Below, piece by piece: positions 1 through 9,360 of a DNA stretch of 64,000 bases; the stretch's first letter is position 1; each line of letters opens with the position of its first letter. Below the pieces are notes generated by a model, which searched no databases, was not told where the DNA came from, and worked only from the letters and a program-made list of their open reading frames with translations. The stretch is from contig NZ_RJKS01000006.1 in NCBI RefSeq assembly GCF_003762905.1, positions 62,001 through 126,000 of the forward strand, given 5' to 3'. Source of the DNA: Curtobacterium sp. ZW137 (lineage in GTDB: Bacteria; Actinomycetota; Actinomycetes; Actinomycetales; Microbacteriaceae). Made by a program: the position numbers and the translations under genes.

Positions 1-197
1 GCTGCCTCCTGCACCTCGTTGCCGCGGCCGATCGTGAAGACGAACGCGGAGCCGGTGAGGCCGTCGGCGGCGTCCGTCGTGATCTCGACGTAGGCGGCGG
101 AGTAGTCGGGAGCCGGGTTCATCGCGTCGGACCCGTCGTGTTCCCGCGAGGTGGGGAACCGGATGTCGCGCACGCGCAGACCGGTGATGCGACTCAT
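1..197 (-). CDS. L-fuconate dehydratase, N-terminal part (cut by window edge)
   Basis: The first 65 codons of a gene that runs off the left edge. The product starts [17 protein letters not shown] and continues with a [16 protein letters not shown] segment and FTIGRGNEV, the N-terminal capping-domain sequence typical of enolase-superfamily L-fuconate dehydratases. These dehydrate L-fuconate to 2-keto-3-deoxy-L-fuconate in the cytosol during fucose breakdown. The catalytic barrel is outside the window, so activity cannot be checked. The family call rests on the N-terminal motif only. Confidence 0.75.
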   Translation of the reverse strand, partial: MSRITGLRVRDIRFPTSREHDGSDAMNPAPDYSAAYVEITTDAADGLTGSAFVFTIGRGNEVQEA

Positions 198-333
198 CGT
201 TGCTCCTGCCCGTCCGGTCGCCGTCGACCGAACGGACTCATCAAAACATCCGATGTCTGCCGCGTCAAGCACTTCTTTGGTCGCGTTTCGGCGCCCCGCG
301 GGCGGCAGCCGTCCGATGACTGGGCCCGAATGC

Positions 334-375
334 GGACGGGAGGCTCGTGGCGGGCCCGTGCCCAGCCTCCCGTCC
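334..375. terminator. GGACGGGAGGCT hairpin
   Basis: Arms of 12 bp (334-345 and 364-375) pair perfectly around an 18-nt loop. The arm carries the ACGGGAGGC core found in several other hairpins of this window, at 9.3, 20.8 and 55.8 kb. It sits downstream of the TetR gene on the minus strand and may be a terminator; there is no U-tract. Confidence 0.5.
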
Positions 376-435
376 GGCCCGTGGCGCGTCCGTGGCCGCG
401 CACGCCTCCGTGTGCCCGGCCGCGTCGACAGGTGC

Positions 436-486
436 GCGAAAGCGACAGTGGTCGCGCGGAACCCGCGCGACCACTGTCGCTTTCGC
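436..486. terminator. Perfect 23-bp inverted repeat with 5-nt loop
   Basis: The arms at 436-458 and 464-486 are exact reverse complements, beginning GCGAAAGCGACAGTGG. The hairpin lies 44 bp past the stop of the minus-strand TetR gene, so a factor-independent terminator is the simplest reading. The stem is unusually long and symmetrical. Confidence 0.6.
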
Positions 487-529
487 CGACCACTCCGCGG
501 CGGCCGCCGCGGCTGCGCGCCGCCGCCGC

Positions 530-1126
530 TCAGGACGCGGCCAGACGTCCCATCTCTGCGACGACGCCGCGAACGCGCTCGGCGAGCTCGTCGTGCGAGC
601 CGACAGTGACCCGGTGCGCGGTCTCGATCACGGCCGCCATCACGAGCGTCACCGCGGTGCGTGCGGTGTCGGCGTCGGTGCGCTCGCACGCGACCTCGTA
701 CACCGCGAGCCGCGCCTCGGCCATCCACTGCAGCATCGTCGGGACCATCTCGGGCCGCGCCTGCACGAGCGCCTTCATCCGGGACCGGTCCGCCGGCAGG
801 TCGACGGTGTGCGCGACGAGTCGGCAGAGGTCAGCGACGAGGGGGCCGTCGGACGCGAGGAAGACCGCGGCGGCCTCGGCCGGGATCGCCGTCGCGGGCA
901 GCCCGAGCGCGGCGTGGCCCTTCGACGGGAAGTAGTTGAAGAACGTCCGCGGGGAGACGCCGGCGTCGGCGCAGATCTCCTCGACGGTGACGCCGGCGAG
1001 CCCGCGCTCCGTGACGAGTGCGAGTGCCGACTCGTGGAGGGACTGCCGGGTGCGCTGCTTCTTGCGCTCCCGCAGGCCGCACGACTCCGGGTCGACGGCC
1101 GTGTCCAGCGCTTCGGTGGTGCTCAC
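530..1126 (-). CDS. TetR/AcrR family transcriptional regulator
   Basis: A 198-residue one-domain repressor. Residues about 18-65 form the TetR helix-turn-helix, with [21 protein letters not shown] as the recognition region followed by PSKGHAA. The remaining 130 residues are the variable ligand domain. It lies directly downstream of the DHA2 exporter gene on the same strand, separated by a strong terminator at 1146-1179. Control of that exporter is likely, and a matching palindrome lies before the exporter (3393-3409). The ligand is unknown. Start chosen at [14 protein letters not shown]. Confidence 0.88.
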   Translation of the reverse strand: MSTTEALDTAVDPESCGLRERKKQRTRQSLHESALALVTERGLAGVTVEEICADAGVSPRTFFNYFPSKGHAALGLPATAIPAEAAAVFLASDGPLVADLCRLVAHTVDLPADRSRMKALVQARPEMVPTMLQWMAEARLAVYEVACERTDADTARTAVTLVMAAVIETAHRVTVGSHDELAERVRGVVAEMGRLAAS

Positions 1127-1145
1127 GTGGTGCTCCTGATGCGGG

Positions 1146-1179
1146 TCGGGGCCTCCCGCAGTGGTGCGGGAGGCCCCGA
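1146..1179 (-). terminator. 15-bp hairpin terminator between exporter and TetR genes
   Basis: Arms TCGGGGCCTCCCGCA (1146-1160) and its exact complement (1165-1179) enclose a GTGG loop. It follows the stop of the exporter gene (1185) and precedes the TetR start (1126), so read-through transcription would be reduced. It contains the GGGAGGCCC core of the window's recurrent hairpin family. Confidence 0.75.
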
Positions 1180-1184
1180 GTGGG

Positions 1185-3347
1185 CTACGCGTCCGACCGG
1201 GGACGCTGGACGGGGATCGAACCGGTGGACGGCGCCGTCGGCGAGCCCATCGTGTTCGCGGCGGCGACTGCCTGGACCTCGAGGTCGTCAGCGGTCCCGT
1301 CGGCGTCGGCCTGCTCCTGCAGGGCCGAGCTCTTGCGGAGCGGCGGCGCCTTGAAGAAGAAGCTGAGCACGAACGCGAGGAGGATGACCGCGAAGCCGAC
1401 CCAGTACACGGTCACGGCCGAGGCGTTGAACCCGGTCATGAACGGCCGCGTCAGCGCCGGGTTCGCACCGTTGAGGTACGACGTGTCGCTGGTCTCGGCG
1501 CTGGAGCTGCTCGAGGAGCCGGTGCCCTTGTCGATCTGCTTGACGAGCGTCGGGACGACCTGGTCGACGTAGTACGTCCGGTCGGCCTTGTTCGACCAGT
1601 CGACCACGAGGGCCCCGTCGGACACCGTGGCGTGCGCCTTGTCGGCGGCCTGCGCGAGTGCGCTGGCCTCGGCAGCCGGGGTGGCCGCTGCGACCTGCTG
1701 GTCGATGACGGTCTGCGCTGCCGCAGCCGGGACGGTGCCCGCCGCGACCTGCGCCTGCACGGCTGCGGTGACCTGCTGCGTGACGGCCTGGTCGGCCGCC
1801 TGCTTCGCCGCCGTCGTGCCCTCGGCCAGGCCGGACGCGACCTGCTGCTTGATCGGGGTGACGATCGGGTTCCAGATCTGGTCCATCACGCCCTGGTTCG
1901 CCTTCGCCGAGGCGACGGTCGGGTTGAGCGCCGCGTCGAGCGCGGTGGTCAGGTTCCCCTTGTCCGCCGTGGCGTGCACGATGTTCGCCGGCATGATCGA
2001 GAACAGCACGGAGAGGAGCACCGCGGTGCCGAGCGTTCCACCGATCTGACGGAAGAACGTCGCCGACGACGTGGCCACGCCCATGTCGCGCGGCTGGACC
2101 GAGTTCTGCGAGGCGAGCGTGATGCTCTGCATGAGCTGCCCGAGGCCGAGGCCGATCAGGAACATGCCGATCATCAGGAACCAGAGCGGCTTGTCGATCG
2201 TCATGAACGTCAGGACGACGTACCCGAGCGACACGAGCGCCGTGCCGATGATCGGGAACTGGCGGTACTTGCCGGTGCGGGCGACGATCTGACCCGAGGC
2301 GATCGACGCGATCATCAGGCCACCGATCATCGGCAGCGTGGCGAAGCCCGACTCGGTCGGGGTCAGCCCGGTGACGATCTGCAGGTACAGCGGGATGGTC
2401 AGCATGGCGCCGAACATCGCGAAGCCGACGAGGAAGCCGAGGATCGTCGCCATCGAGAACACGCTGGAGCGGAAGAGCTTCAGCGGGATGATCGCGTCGT
2501 CCTTCATGAGCGTCTCGATGACCAGGAAGGCGACGAGGCCGACGGCACCGATGACGTAGCAGGCGATCGCGCCGGCCGAGCCCCAGCCCCAGGTGCGGCC
2601 CTGTTCGGCCACGAGGAGCAGCGGGACGAGGGTCGCGATGACCGAGGTGGCACCCCACCAGTCGATGCGCGGCTTCGCCTTGGCGTCGCCGAACTTCGGC
2701 AGGTGCAGGAACGCGATGACCATGAGGAGCGCGCCGACACCGATCGGGACGTTGATCAGGAAGACCCAGCGCCATCCGGTGACGCCCAGGATGGTCGACG
2801 CACCGGCGAAGAGACCACCGATGAGCGGGCCGATGACGGAGGAGATGCCGAAGACCGCGAGGAAGTAGCCCTGGTACTTGGCACGCTCACGCGGGGCGAG
2901 GATGTCACCCATGATCGCGAGCGGCAGCGACATCAGCGCACCGGCACCGATGCCCTGGAAGGCGCGGAACGCGGCGAGCATGATCATCGACGTCGACATG
3001 GTCGAGAGCAGCGAGCCGAGGATGAAGACCGCGATGCCGAAGATGTAGAGCGGGCGACGGCCGAAGACGTCGGAGAGCTTGCCGTAGATCGGTGTGGTGA
3101 TCGTCGACGCGATGAGGTACGCGGTCGTGACCCAGGCCTGCTGGTCGAGGCCGTGGAGGTCGTCACCGATGGTGCGGATCGCCGTGCCGACGATCGTCTG
3201 GTCGAGGGACGACAGGAACATGCCGGCCATCAGGCCGTAGATGACGAGGAGGATCTGGCGGTGCGACATGATCGGCTTGCCGGGCGTGCCGGCCGGTGCT
3301 GATGATCGTCCGCCCGACACCGTGACGGGTGCTGTGGCAGTTGACAT
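1185..3347 (-). CDS. DHA2-family MFS multidrug exporter with large extracytoplasmic loop
   Basis: A 720-residue proton-driven exporter of the EmrB/QacA (DHA2, 14-helix) type. Seen: helix 1 ending in [13 protein letters not shown] (DHA2 signature), the motif A loop [12 protein letters not shown] after helix 2, and many hydrophobic helices up to about residue 455. A polar, Ala/Gln-rich stretch of nearly 200 residues (about 455-650) follows, with a short Ser run. The last helix ([17 protein letters not shown]) and a charged tail close the protein. The loop makes it longer than usual 14-helix exporters (about 480-540). Substrate unknown. Start is the ATG giving [12 protein letters not shown]. Confidence 0.9.
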   Translation of the reverse strand: MSTATAPVTVSGGRSSAPAGTPGKPIMSHRQILLVIYGLMAGMFLSSLDQTIVGTAIRTIGDDLHGLDQQAWVTTAYLIASTITTPIYGKLSDVFGRRPLYIFGIAVFILGSLLSTMSTSMIMLAAFRAFQGIGAGALMSLPLAIMGDILAPRERAKYQGYFLAVFGISSVIGPLIGGLFAGASTILGVTGWRWVFLINVPIGVGALLMVIAFLHLPKFGDAKAKPRIDWWGATSVIATLVPLLLVAEQGRTWGWGSAGAIACYVIGAVGLVAFLVIETLMKDDAIIPLKLFRSSVFSMATILGFLVGFAMFGAMLTIPLYLQIVTGLTPTESGFATLPMIGGLMIASIASGQIVARTGKYRQFPIIGTALVSLGYVVLTFMTIDKPLWFLMIGMFLIGLGLGQLMQSITLASQNSVQPRDMGVATSSATFFRQIGGTLGTAVLLSVLFSIMPANIVHATADKGNLTTALDAALNPTVASAKANQGVMDQIWNPIVTPIKQQVASGLAEGTTAAKQAADQAVTQQVTAAVQAQVAAGTVPAAAAQTVIDQQVAAATPAAEASALAQAADKAHATVSDGALVVDWSNKADRTYYVDQVVPTLVKQIDKGTGSSSSSSAETSDTSYLNGANPALTRPFMTGFNASAVTVYWVGFAVILLAFVLSFFFKAPPLRKSSALQEQADADGTADDLEVQAVAAANTMGSPTAPSTGSIPVQRPRSDA

Positions 3348-3392
3348 GGGGAGTCCTTCAGGGCGGTTCGTGGTTCGTGATCGGTCCGCTTC

Positions 3393-3409
3393 CTTGCAGA
3401 CCGTGCAAG
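3393..3409. promoter_or_regulatory. Probable TetR operator before the exporter gene
   Basis: A perfect palindrome CTTGCA-N5-TGCAAG. On the minus strand it directly follows TGTAAACT (about 3410-3417), a plausible -10 box. A bound repressor would therefore cover the start of exporter transcription. The TetR protein encoded downstream is the natural candidate. This is inference from position and symmetry. Confidence 0.55.
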
Positions 3410-3492
3410 TTTACATCGCAGGAAGACTTGCCGCCACCGCAAAGTTGCCGATTGTGCACGTTGTTGAATGCACCTTCAGGAACCGGGCCCGC

Positions 3493-3498
3493 TACTGT
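3493..3498 (+). promoter_or_regulatory. -10 box of a leaderless transcript
   Basis: TACTGT lies 8 nt before the ATG at 3507. That puts the transcription start on or next to the start codon, and no Shine-Dalgarno sequence is present. It decides the start of the phosphotransferase gene in favour of 3507 over an upstream in-frame ATG at 3468. Confidence 0.6.
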
Positions 3499-3506
3499 CG
3501 AGCCGC

Positions 3507-4442
3507 ATGGGGAGAACCACCTGGACCGACGTCCCGCTCGTCCTGCGCACACGCGTGGAAGGGGTGCTCGGCGGTCCGGTGGTCGACGCCGCCTCACAGG
3601 CGGGCGGGTACTCCCCCGGCGGTGCCGACCGCGTCACGACGGCGGACGGCACCCGCGCGTTCGTCAAGACGCTCTCCCGGTCACGGAACGCAGACGGGTA
3701 CGGCTTCCACGAACGGGAGGCCCGGGTCGTCGCCGCGCTGCCGTCCGGGGTGCAGGCACCCCGGCTCAGGGCTTCGCTCACCACCGTCGTCGACGGTGAC
3801 GAGTGGATCGCGCTGGTCCTCGACGACGTCGACGGACACCACCCCGGCGCGGCACTCGACGGCTCCGACGTCACAGCCGTGCTCGACGCGCTCGACACGC
3901 TGCCGGAGGCCACCGGCACGCTCGCCGACCTGCCCCGGGCTGCGCCCGACCTGGCGACCGAGTTCGCGGCATGGGACCGGATGCTCGCGACCGGGCTGCC
4001 GGACGTGGTCCCGGCCGACGTCGCCGCCGTCGCCCCGCGCTTCGCGGAAGCGGCGCAGACGGGCGCCGCCGCGGTCGACGGCGAGCACCTCGTGCACCTC
4101 GACTGCCGCGCGGACAACCTGCTCGTCGACGCCGACGGGCTCGTCTGGGTCGTCGACTGGCCCTGGGCGGGCATCGGCGCACACTGGCTCGACCCGCTGA
4201 CGTACCTGCTCGACGCACTCGTCCGCGGCGAGCACGTCGACGTGGAGCAGCACCTCGCGACGCACCCGGTGTTCGCCGGGGTCCCGCCGGAGTTCGTCGA
4301 CGCGGTGCTCGCCGGACTCGCCGGCATGTTCCTCGAGAAGGCCGCACAGCCCGCGCCGCCGAACATGCCGACGCTGCGCGCCTTCCAGCGCACCGAGGGC
4401 ATGACCGCGGCGCGGTGGCTCCTCCGCCGCTGGGGCGTGTGA
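3507..4442 (+). CDS. Aminoglycoside-phosphotransferase-like (APH) family protein
   Basis: A 311-residue protein with the APH/choline-kinase fold. The catalytic loop is HLDCRADNLL (H-x-D-x4-N; Asp is the base) and the metal-binding DFG equivalent is VVDWPWAG. Family members phosphorylate small molecules such as antibiotics, choline or homoserine. The substrate cannot be read from sequence, and a resistance role should not be assumed. Start set at MGRTTWTDVPL because of the leaderless -10 box; the upstream ATG at 3468 would put that box inside the coding region. Confidence 0.82.
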   Translation: MGRTTWTDVPLVLRTRVEGVLGGPVVDAASQAGGYSPGGADRVTTADGTRAFVKTLSRSRNADGYGFHEREARVVAALPSGVQAPRLRASLTTVVDGDEWIALVLDDVDGHHPGAALDGSDVTAVLDALDTLPEATGTLADLPRAAPDLATEFAAWDRMLATGLPDVVPADVAAVAPRFAEAAQTGAAAVDGEHLVHLDCRADNLLVDADGLVWVVDWPWAGIGAHWLDPLTYLLDALVRGEHVDVEQHLATHPVFAGVPPEFVDAVLAGLAGMFLEKAAQPAPPNMPTLRAFQRTEGMTAARWLLRRWGV

Positions 4443-4514
4443 CCCGACGCGTTCGAGGCCGTGGTCCCCCGATTGTCCAGGAACCGCGGTGGGGCCGCGC
4501 GTACGGTCCATCGC

Positions 4515-4946
4515 ATGAACGACGAGCGAGAAGGCCACCGTCCGGAAGCGGACGCTGCGCGGCTCGGACTCGTCGTCGTCGGAGAGGCGGCTGCGCTGCA
4601 CTCCGGCGACGAGGCGGCTCTGAACGCGAGCGAAGAGAACATCCGCGAGACCATCGACGAACTGATCGACGAACCCCTGACGCCCCGGCAGGAAGAGGTC
4701 GTGCAACGCCTGGCCTCAGCGGGCGGCACCATCACCGCGGGACTGAGCGGCGCACTCGCCGCCCAGACCGGACGAACCGTGGAGGACGTCCTCGGCGGTG
4801 CCGCGTCCGCGATCGTCTGGCAGGAGCGCCTGGCGTCCGGCAACGAGAGCGCTGCCGGCGACAACAGTGGGAACGGTCGGGTCGACGCCGACGGAGGCGA
4901 CTCCGACGACGGCGGTCCCGACCACTCGGGCGCCGACGAGCGCTGA
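4515..4946 (+). CDS. Hypothetical acidic protein
   Basis: A 143-residue protein I do not recognise. Residues 1-95 look helical, with a PRQEEVVQRLASAGGTITAGLSGALAAQTG segment in the middle. The last 35 residues are a disordered Asp/Gly/Ser/Asn tail. There is no signal peptide, membrane segment or Cys. TACGGT at 4502-4507 lies 7 nt before the ATG, suggesting a leaderless transcript. It stands between the phosphotransferase gene and a convergent flotillin-like gene, which gives no functional hint. Confidence 0.65.
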   Translation: MNDEREGHRPEADAARLGLVVVGEAAALHSGDEAALNASEENIRETIDELIDEPLTPRQEEVVQRLASAGGTITAGLSGALAAQTGRTVEDVLGGAASAIVWQERLASGNESAAGDNSGNGRVDADGGDSDDGGPDHSGADER

Positions 4947-4959
4947 CGAGCGCTGACCG

Positions 4960-6369
4960 CTACTCGGCGGCCGAGACCTCCGGCGACTCCGGCACGGTCT
5001 CGCGCGAGATCGCTCGCGCGGCAGCGTGCCCGGTCGTCGTGCTCCGGACGATGTCGCTCAGCGTGAAGCCGGCGGTCGCCCCGAGCAACGCATCGACCTC
5101 GCTGAACTGACTCACGACGCTCTTCGAGAGCGACCCGGCGCCGTCCGAGGACACCACCGTCAGCGAGTCGATGTTCCCCATCGGCGCCGCGAGTTCCCGC
5201 GCGATGCTCGGCAGGGTCTCGAGGGCCTTGACGCGGAGGACCGCCTCGGAGTGCTGTGCGAGGGCGTCAGCCTGCGCCTTGGTGGCTTCCGCTTCGGCGG
5301 CGCCCTTCGCGCGGATGGCGTCGGCAGTGGCTTCACCCTCGGCGCGGGACGCCTCGGCCGCGAGCTTGCGCGCCTCGGTCTGGGCGCGGGCGGTCTCGAC
5401 CTGTGCGGCCGCAGCGGCCTCTGCCTCCACCCGGGTCTTGCGCGCGTTCGCCTCGGCGACGGCACTGACCTCGGACTCGAGCTCGGCGCGACGGAGCTCC
5501 GCACGCTTCTGCGCGGTGATCTGCTCCTGCTCGACGACGCCCTGCGATGCGCGGGCCTGGGCGAGGGGGCCCGCGGCGGCGGCTTCGGCGGCAGCGCGGT
5601 CGGCGTCGAGCTGGAGTGCGGCGCGGCGGATCGCCAGGGTGTTCTCCGCTTCCGCGATCGCCTGGTCGGCGCGGGCCCGGGCTTCACGGGCTTCGCGGTC
5701 GGCCTGCGCCTCGGCGTTCTCGGCTTCGAGCCGGACCCGGGCACGCTCGGCACGACCGAGGTCGCTGATGTACTCGTTGCGGTCCGAGATGCCCTTGATC
5801 TCGAAGGAGTCGACGTCGAGCCCCTGGCTGTGCAGGGCGTCCTTCGCGACGTCGAGCACGGCGACGGTGAGCTGGTCGCGGTTCCGGATGATGGTGGAGA
5901 CGTCCGTCGCACCGATCGAGGCGCGGAGGGACCCGGAGAGGACTTCACGTGCGAAGTCGTCGATCTTCTTCTCCTGCCCGAGGAACCGCTGCGCAGCGGC
6001 CCGGATGGAGGCGTCGGTCTCCCCGACCTTGACGAGCGCCACCGCTTCGACGTCGATCGTGACCCCGCGGGAGTCCTGCGCGTTCACGTTGATGTCGATC
6101 GCCCGGGAGCTCAGCGAGAGCTTCGCGACCTTCTCGAAGAACGGGCGCACCAGGACACCGGCGCCGAGCACGACCTTGATGCCGGACTCCACCGTCTCGG
6201 TGCCGTCGTCGTTCTTGACCTTGCGCGAGCGCTTGCCCGTGATGATCAGCGCTTCGTCGGCGCCGGCGTTCCGGTACACGACCTTGGCGTAGACGAGCGC
6301 GATGACCGCCACGACGATCACCGCGCCGACGACCAGCGGGATCGCCCCGAGTGCGAGCAGTGCCGACAT
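4960..6369 (-). CDS. Flotillin-like SPFH/band 7 membrane scaffold protein
   Basis: A 469-residue protein. An N-terminal membrane helix (about residues 5-30) is followed by an SPFH/PHB domain (about 35-200; AGADEALIITGKRSRKV at its start). A long Ala/Glu/Arg-rich coiled coil follows (about 210-390, with AEAEA and EAEATKAQADA repeats), then a C-terminal tail. This order is that of flotillins (FloT/YuaG), which organise membrane microdomains. A GGGGG purine run 4 nt before the ATG serves as ribosome site. The gene is convergent with 4515-4946. Confidence 0.88.
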   Translation of the reverse strand: MSALLALGAIPLVVGAVIVVAVIALVYAKVVYRNAGADEALIITGKRSRKVKNDDGTETVESGIKVVLGAGVLVRPFFEKVAKLSLSSRAIDINVNAQDSRGVTIDVEAVALVKVGETDASIRAAAQRFLGQEKKIDDFAREVLSGSLRASIGATDVSTIIRNRDQLTVAVLDVAKDALHSQGLDVDSFEIKGISDRNEYISDLGRAERARVRLEAENAEAQADREAREARARADQAIAEAENTLAIRRAALQLDADRAAAEAAAAGPLAQARASQGVVEQEQITAQKRAELRRAELESEVSAVAEANARKTRVEAEAAAAAQVETARAQTEARKLAAEASRAEGEATADAIRAKGAAEAEATKAQADALAQHSEAVLRVKALETLPSIARELAAPMGNIDSLTVVSSDGAGSLSKSVVSQFSEVDALLGATAGFTLSDIVRSTTTGHAAARAISRETVPESPEVSAAE

Positions 6370-6512
6370 TGTTCCCCCTTTGCCCAGGCATGCGACCTGG
6401 ATGCTGTATCTGACGTTCTGGTTCTGATCCTAGGGGAACCGACCGACTCCCGGGGTGAAACACGAGGTCACGAACCGGCATCGGGACCCGCGGGTTCCGT
6501 AGCCTCTCGACC

Positions 6513-7877
6513 ATGCCGAAGCGCCTCCTCCTCAACGTCTTCGAGATGAACTGTGTCGGGCACATCACGCACGGTCTCTGGCGGATCCCGGGCAACAACC
6601 GGCACCGCTACACCGACATCCGGTACTGGACCGAGCTCGCCCGCACGGCCGAGGCCGGCCAGTTCGACGCGGTGTTCATCGCCGACGTCCTCGGCGCGTA
6701 CGACGTGTACGGCGGCTCGGCGGCGCCCGCCCTCCGCCAGGGACTCCAGATCCCGAACAACGACCCGATGCTCGTCGTCCCGGCGATGGCCGCGGTCACG
6801 GACCACATCGGCTTCGGCATCACGTTCTCCACGAGCTACGAGCCGCCCTTCGCCTTCGCCCGCCGGATGTCGACGCTCGACCACCTGACGAACGGCCGCG
6901 TCGGCTGGAACGTCGTCACGAGCTACCTGCCGAACGCCGCGCGGAACTTCGGGCTCGCGACGGAGATCCCGCACGACACCCGGTACGAGATCGCGGACGA
7001 GTACCTCGACGTCCTCTACCAGCTCTGGGAGGGGTCGTGGGAGGACGACGCCGTGCTCCGGGACGCCGAGCGCGGGGTCTACACGGACCCGGACAAGGTG
7101 CACCCGATCGACCACGTCGGCGAGCACTTCAGCGTCGCCGGCCCGCACCTGTCCGAACCGTCGCTGCAGCGCACACCGACGCTGTTCCTGGCGACCGGCT
7201 CCCCCGCCGGCATCGCCCGCGCCGGGCAGCACGCCGAGGTGGTCTTCACCGGCGGCCACGGTGTCGAGCGCACCGCGAACGCCGTCCGCGACGCCGCCCA
7301 GGCCGCCGGGCGTGACCGCGGCGACGTCAGGTTCGTCACGCAGGCCGCGGTGATCACGGCCCCGACGCAGCGCGAGGTCGAGGACAAGGTCGCGCAGTAC
7401 AAGGCCTTCGCGAGCGAGGAGGGTCCGCTCGTGCACGGCAGCGTCCCCTTCGACGCGCTGTCGCACCCGCGGAGCCGAACCGTGCGGGACGCGCTCGAGG
7501 CCGAGGGTGTCGAGGGCGGCGAACGCCTGGTCGGCCGCGTCGCACTCGACGCCACCGTCGGCGAGCTGCTCGACCGCGTGAACGAGGCGTGGCACGGCGC
7601 GTTCTGGGCGGCTGGCGTCCCCGAGGCCGTGACGGAGCAGATCGAGGGCTGGCTCGACGACGACGGCATCGACGGGATCAACCTGCGGCAGTACCACTCG
7701 TTCGACACCGTCCGGGACTTCGGCACGTACGTCACCCCGCTCCTCCGGGAGCGCGGCCGCCTGCCCGAGCGCTACACCGACGGCGAGACCCTGCGCGAGC
7801 GCGTGACGGGAGGCCCGGCTCGGCTCCCCGCATCGCACCCGGCCGCGTCGCACCGCCACACGAGCGTCCCCGCCTGA
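6513..7877 (+). CDS. LLM-class flavin monooxygenase (NtaA/SnaA/DszA type)
   Basis: A 454-residue FMNH2-dependent monooxygenase of the bacterial luciferase superfamily. Typical features are the start MPKRLLLNVFEMNCVGH, HGLWRIPGN, FDAVFIADVLG, and DHLTNGRVGWNVVTSYLPNAA, which is highly diagnostic for the NtaA/SnaA/DszA group. These enzymes oxidise aromatic or sulfur compounds using reduced flavin from a separate reductase; none is encoded nearby. TAGCCT (6500-6505) 7 nt before the ATG suggests a leaderless mRNA. The Pro/His-rich last 20 residues include a translated GACGGGAGGCCCGG motif near 7803, so the 3' end may have been extended into an old hairpin half. Confidence 0.88.
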   Translation: MPKRLLLNVFEMNCVGHITHGLWRIPGNNRHRYTDIRYWTELARTAEAGQFDAVFIADVLGAYDVYGGSAAPALRQGLQIPNNDPMLVVPAMAAVTDHIGFGITFSTSYEPPFAFARRMSTLDHLTNGRVGWNVVTSYLPNAARNFGLATEIPHDTRYEIADEYLDVLYQLWEGSWEDDAVLRDAERGVYTDPDKVHPIDHVGEHFSVAGPHLSEPSLQRTPTLFLATGSPAGIARAGQHAEVVFTGGHGVERTANAVRDAAQAAGRDRGDVRFVTQAAVITAPTQREVEDKVAQYKAFASEEGPLVHGSVPFDALSHPRSRTVRDALEAEGVEGGERLVGRVALDATVGELLDRVNEAWHGAFWAAGVPEAVTEQIEGWLDDDGIDGINLRQYHSFDTVRDFGTYVTPLLRERGRLPERYTDGETLRERVTGGPARLPASHPAASHRHTSVPA

Positions 7878-7890
7878 CGCGCGGCGCCCG

Positions 7891-8469
7891 TCAGAGCCCG
7901 AGCAGCCGCCGGACCCCGTCCGTCACGACCCGCCGCGTGAGTTCGCCGTCCCGTCGCGCCTTCGCCCGCAGCGCCGCCCCTTCCCAGAGGTCCACGAGCT
8001 GCGCCCCGACGAGCGACGCGTCGAGCGCGTCCGACACGTCCCCCTGCTCCTGCGCGGCCCGCACCGCCGCTGCCAACCGCGCGACCCACTCGTCGAAGAC
8101 GCCGTCGACGTGGGTGGCGACGGCGGGCTCGTCGGTCGCGGTGTCGATCGCCAGGTTCCCGAGCAGGCACCCGTACCGGAACTCGATCCCCGCCAGCCGG
8201 TCGAGCATGGCGTCGAAGAACCCGGTGATGCGGTCGACGGCACGCGGCACGGACTCGTCGTCGAGCAGCGCGGTCGGCGAAGCGGCGGCGAAGCGGTCGG
8301 CGACCTCGATCGCCAGGTCGGCCTTGGACCGGAAGTGGTTGTAGAACGAGCCCTTCGGCGCCCCGGCTGCCCCGGTGATGGCGGCGACGCCGGTGCCGGC
8401 GTACCCGTGCTGGTGGAACTCGACGAGGGCGGCGTCGACGATCGCGTCGCGGAGACTGGCTCGGGGCAT
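7891..8469 (-). CDS. TetR/AcrR family transcriptional regulator
   Basis: A 192-residue repressor. Its N-terminal helix-turn-helix reads MPRASLRDAIVDAALVEFHQHGYAGTGVAAITGAAGAPKGSFYNHF, the KGSFYNHF form seen in AcrR regulators. The C-terminal domain, with DRITGFFDAMLDRLAGIEFRYGCLLGNLA, resembles the YxaF/LmrA-type ligand domain. It is divergent from the SDR gene at 8574, with an imperfect GACCGGTC-centred palindrome between, so control of the SDR and itself is likely. Confidence 0.87.
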   Translation of the reverse strand: MPRASLRDAIVDAALVEFHQHGYAGTGVAAITGAAGAPKGSFYNHFRSKADLAIEVADRFAAASPTALLDDESVPRAVDRITGFFDAMLDRLAGIEFRYGCLLGNLAIDTATDEPAVATHVDGVFDEWVARLAAAVRAAQEQGDVSDALDASLVGAQLVDLWEGAALRAKARRDGELTRRVVTDGVRRLLGL

Positions 8470-8504
8470 GGAACGATCTTCGCACCCCGAGTTCGGGACA
8501 GCGG

Positions 8505-8527
8505 AATAAGACGACCGGTCATATTGC
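8505..8527. promoter_or_regulatory. Probable TetR operator between regulator and SDR genes
   Basis: GACCGGTC (8513-8520) is a perfect 8-bp core, with partly symmetrical AT-rich flanks (AATAAG on one side, ATATT on the other). It lies between the divergent starts at 8469 and 8574, where a TetR repressor would control both genes. Inference. Confidence 0.5.
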
Positions 8528-8573
8528 TGCCTCCTCCAGCGGCACCGATCGGCGCCCCGACGGAAGGAACCCC

Positions 8574-9272
8574 ATGACGGAACTCAGCGGACAGATCGTC
8601 CTCGTCACCGGCGCGAACGGCGGACTCGGCACCGAGTTCGTCCGCCAGGCCATCGAGCGCGGCGCGACGAAGGTGTACGCCGCCGCACGACGCCCCCGTG
8701 ACTGGGACGACGCACGCATCGTCCCCCTCGTGCTCGACGTCAGCGACGAGGCCTCGGTGTCCGCTGCGGCAGCCACCGCGTCCGACGTCACCGTGGTCGT
8801 GAACAACGCCGGCCTGCTCCGCCCGGGCGGCCTGGTCGACGGCCCCCTGGCGGACATCCGCACCCAGATCGAGACGAACCTCATCGGCCCGCTCCTGGTC
8901 ACCCGCGCCTTCGCCCCGGCACTCCGCGCGACACGCGGAACCGTCGTGAACGTCGCGTCGGTCCTCAGCTGGCTCGGCGGCAGCGGCGCGTACGGCGTCT
9001 CGAAGGCCGGACTCTGGTCGGCGACCGACTCGACCCGCCTGGAGCTCGCCGGCGACGGCGTCCAGGTCGTCGGCGCCTACCTCGGCTACACGGACACCCC
9101 GATGACCGACGGCGTCGACGCCCCGAAGAACACCACAGAAGAGGTCGTCACGGCCGTCTTCGACGGTGTCGAGCAGGGCGAGCACGAGGTGCTCGCGGAC
9201 GAGCTGACGCGCAGCGTCCGCGCGTCCCTCGGCGCCCCGATCAGCGAGCGCTACGCCGCGCTGGCCGGCTGA
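8574..9272 (+). CDS. Short-chain dehydrogenase/reductase (SDR)
   Basis: A 232-residue classical SDR. Seen: glycine-rich nucleotide loop TGANGGLGTEF (about residues 12-22), VVNNAG, catalytic Ser in NVASVLSW, and YGVSK with the Tyr and Lys. The Asp/Arg choice after beta-2 (AAARRP) suggests NADP(H). It is shorter than the usual 250. Substrate unknown. GGAAGG 6 nt before the ATG is a good ribosome site. It is divergent from its probable TetR repressor. Confidence 0.9.
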   Translation: MTELSGQIVLVTGANGGLGTEFVRQAIERGATKVYAAARRPRDWDDARIVPLVLDVSDEASVSAAAATASDVTVVVNNAGLLRPGGLVDGPLADIRTQIETNLIGPLLVTRAFAPALRATRGTVVNVASVLSWLGGSGAYGVSKAGLWSATDSTRLELAGDGVQVVGAYLGYTDTPMTDGVDAPKNTTEEVVTAVFDGVEQGEHEVLADELTRSVRASLGAPISERYAALAG

Positions 9273-9291
9273 CGCACGGAACGGACCCCGA

Positions 9292-9340
9292 GACGGACGG
9301 GAGGCCCGGTGCGTTTCCGGCACCGGGCCTCCCGTCCGTC
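9292..9340. terminator. Bidirectional terminator hairpin, 21-bp perfect stem
   Basis: Arms 9292-9312 and 9320-9340 pair without mismatch around GTTTCCG. It lies between the convergent SDR (ends 9272) and nadE (ends 9361) and can terminate both. The arm contains GACGGGAGGCCCGGTGC, the core shared with hairpins near 20.8 and 55.8 kb. Confidence 0.75.
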
Positions 9341-9360
9341 ACATCAGGACGATCATGGCC

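Larger units (their letters stand above)
198..529. other. 332-bp gene-free gap with two strong hairpins
   Basis: This gap lies between the fuconate dehydratase start and the end of the TetR gene, both on the minus strand. I see no convincing coding frame. It holds a 12-bp hairpin (334-345 with 364-375) and a perfect 23-bp hairpin (436-458 with 464-486), each listed separately. The dehydratase promoter should lie in the 198-330 part, but I see no clear -35/-10 pair. Confidence 0.6.

Noticed and set aside
3507..4442. Antibiotic-resistance phosphotransferase
   Set aside because: The catalytic motifs are shared by many APH-fold enzymes of other function; nothing nearby suggests a resistance locus.
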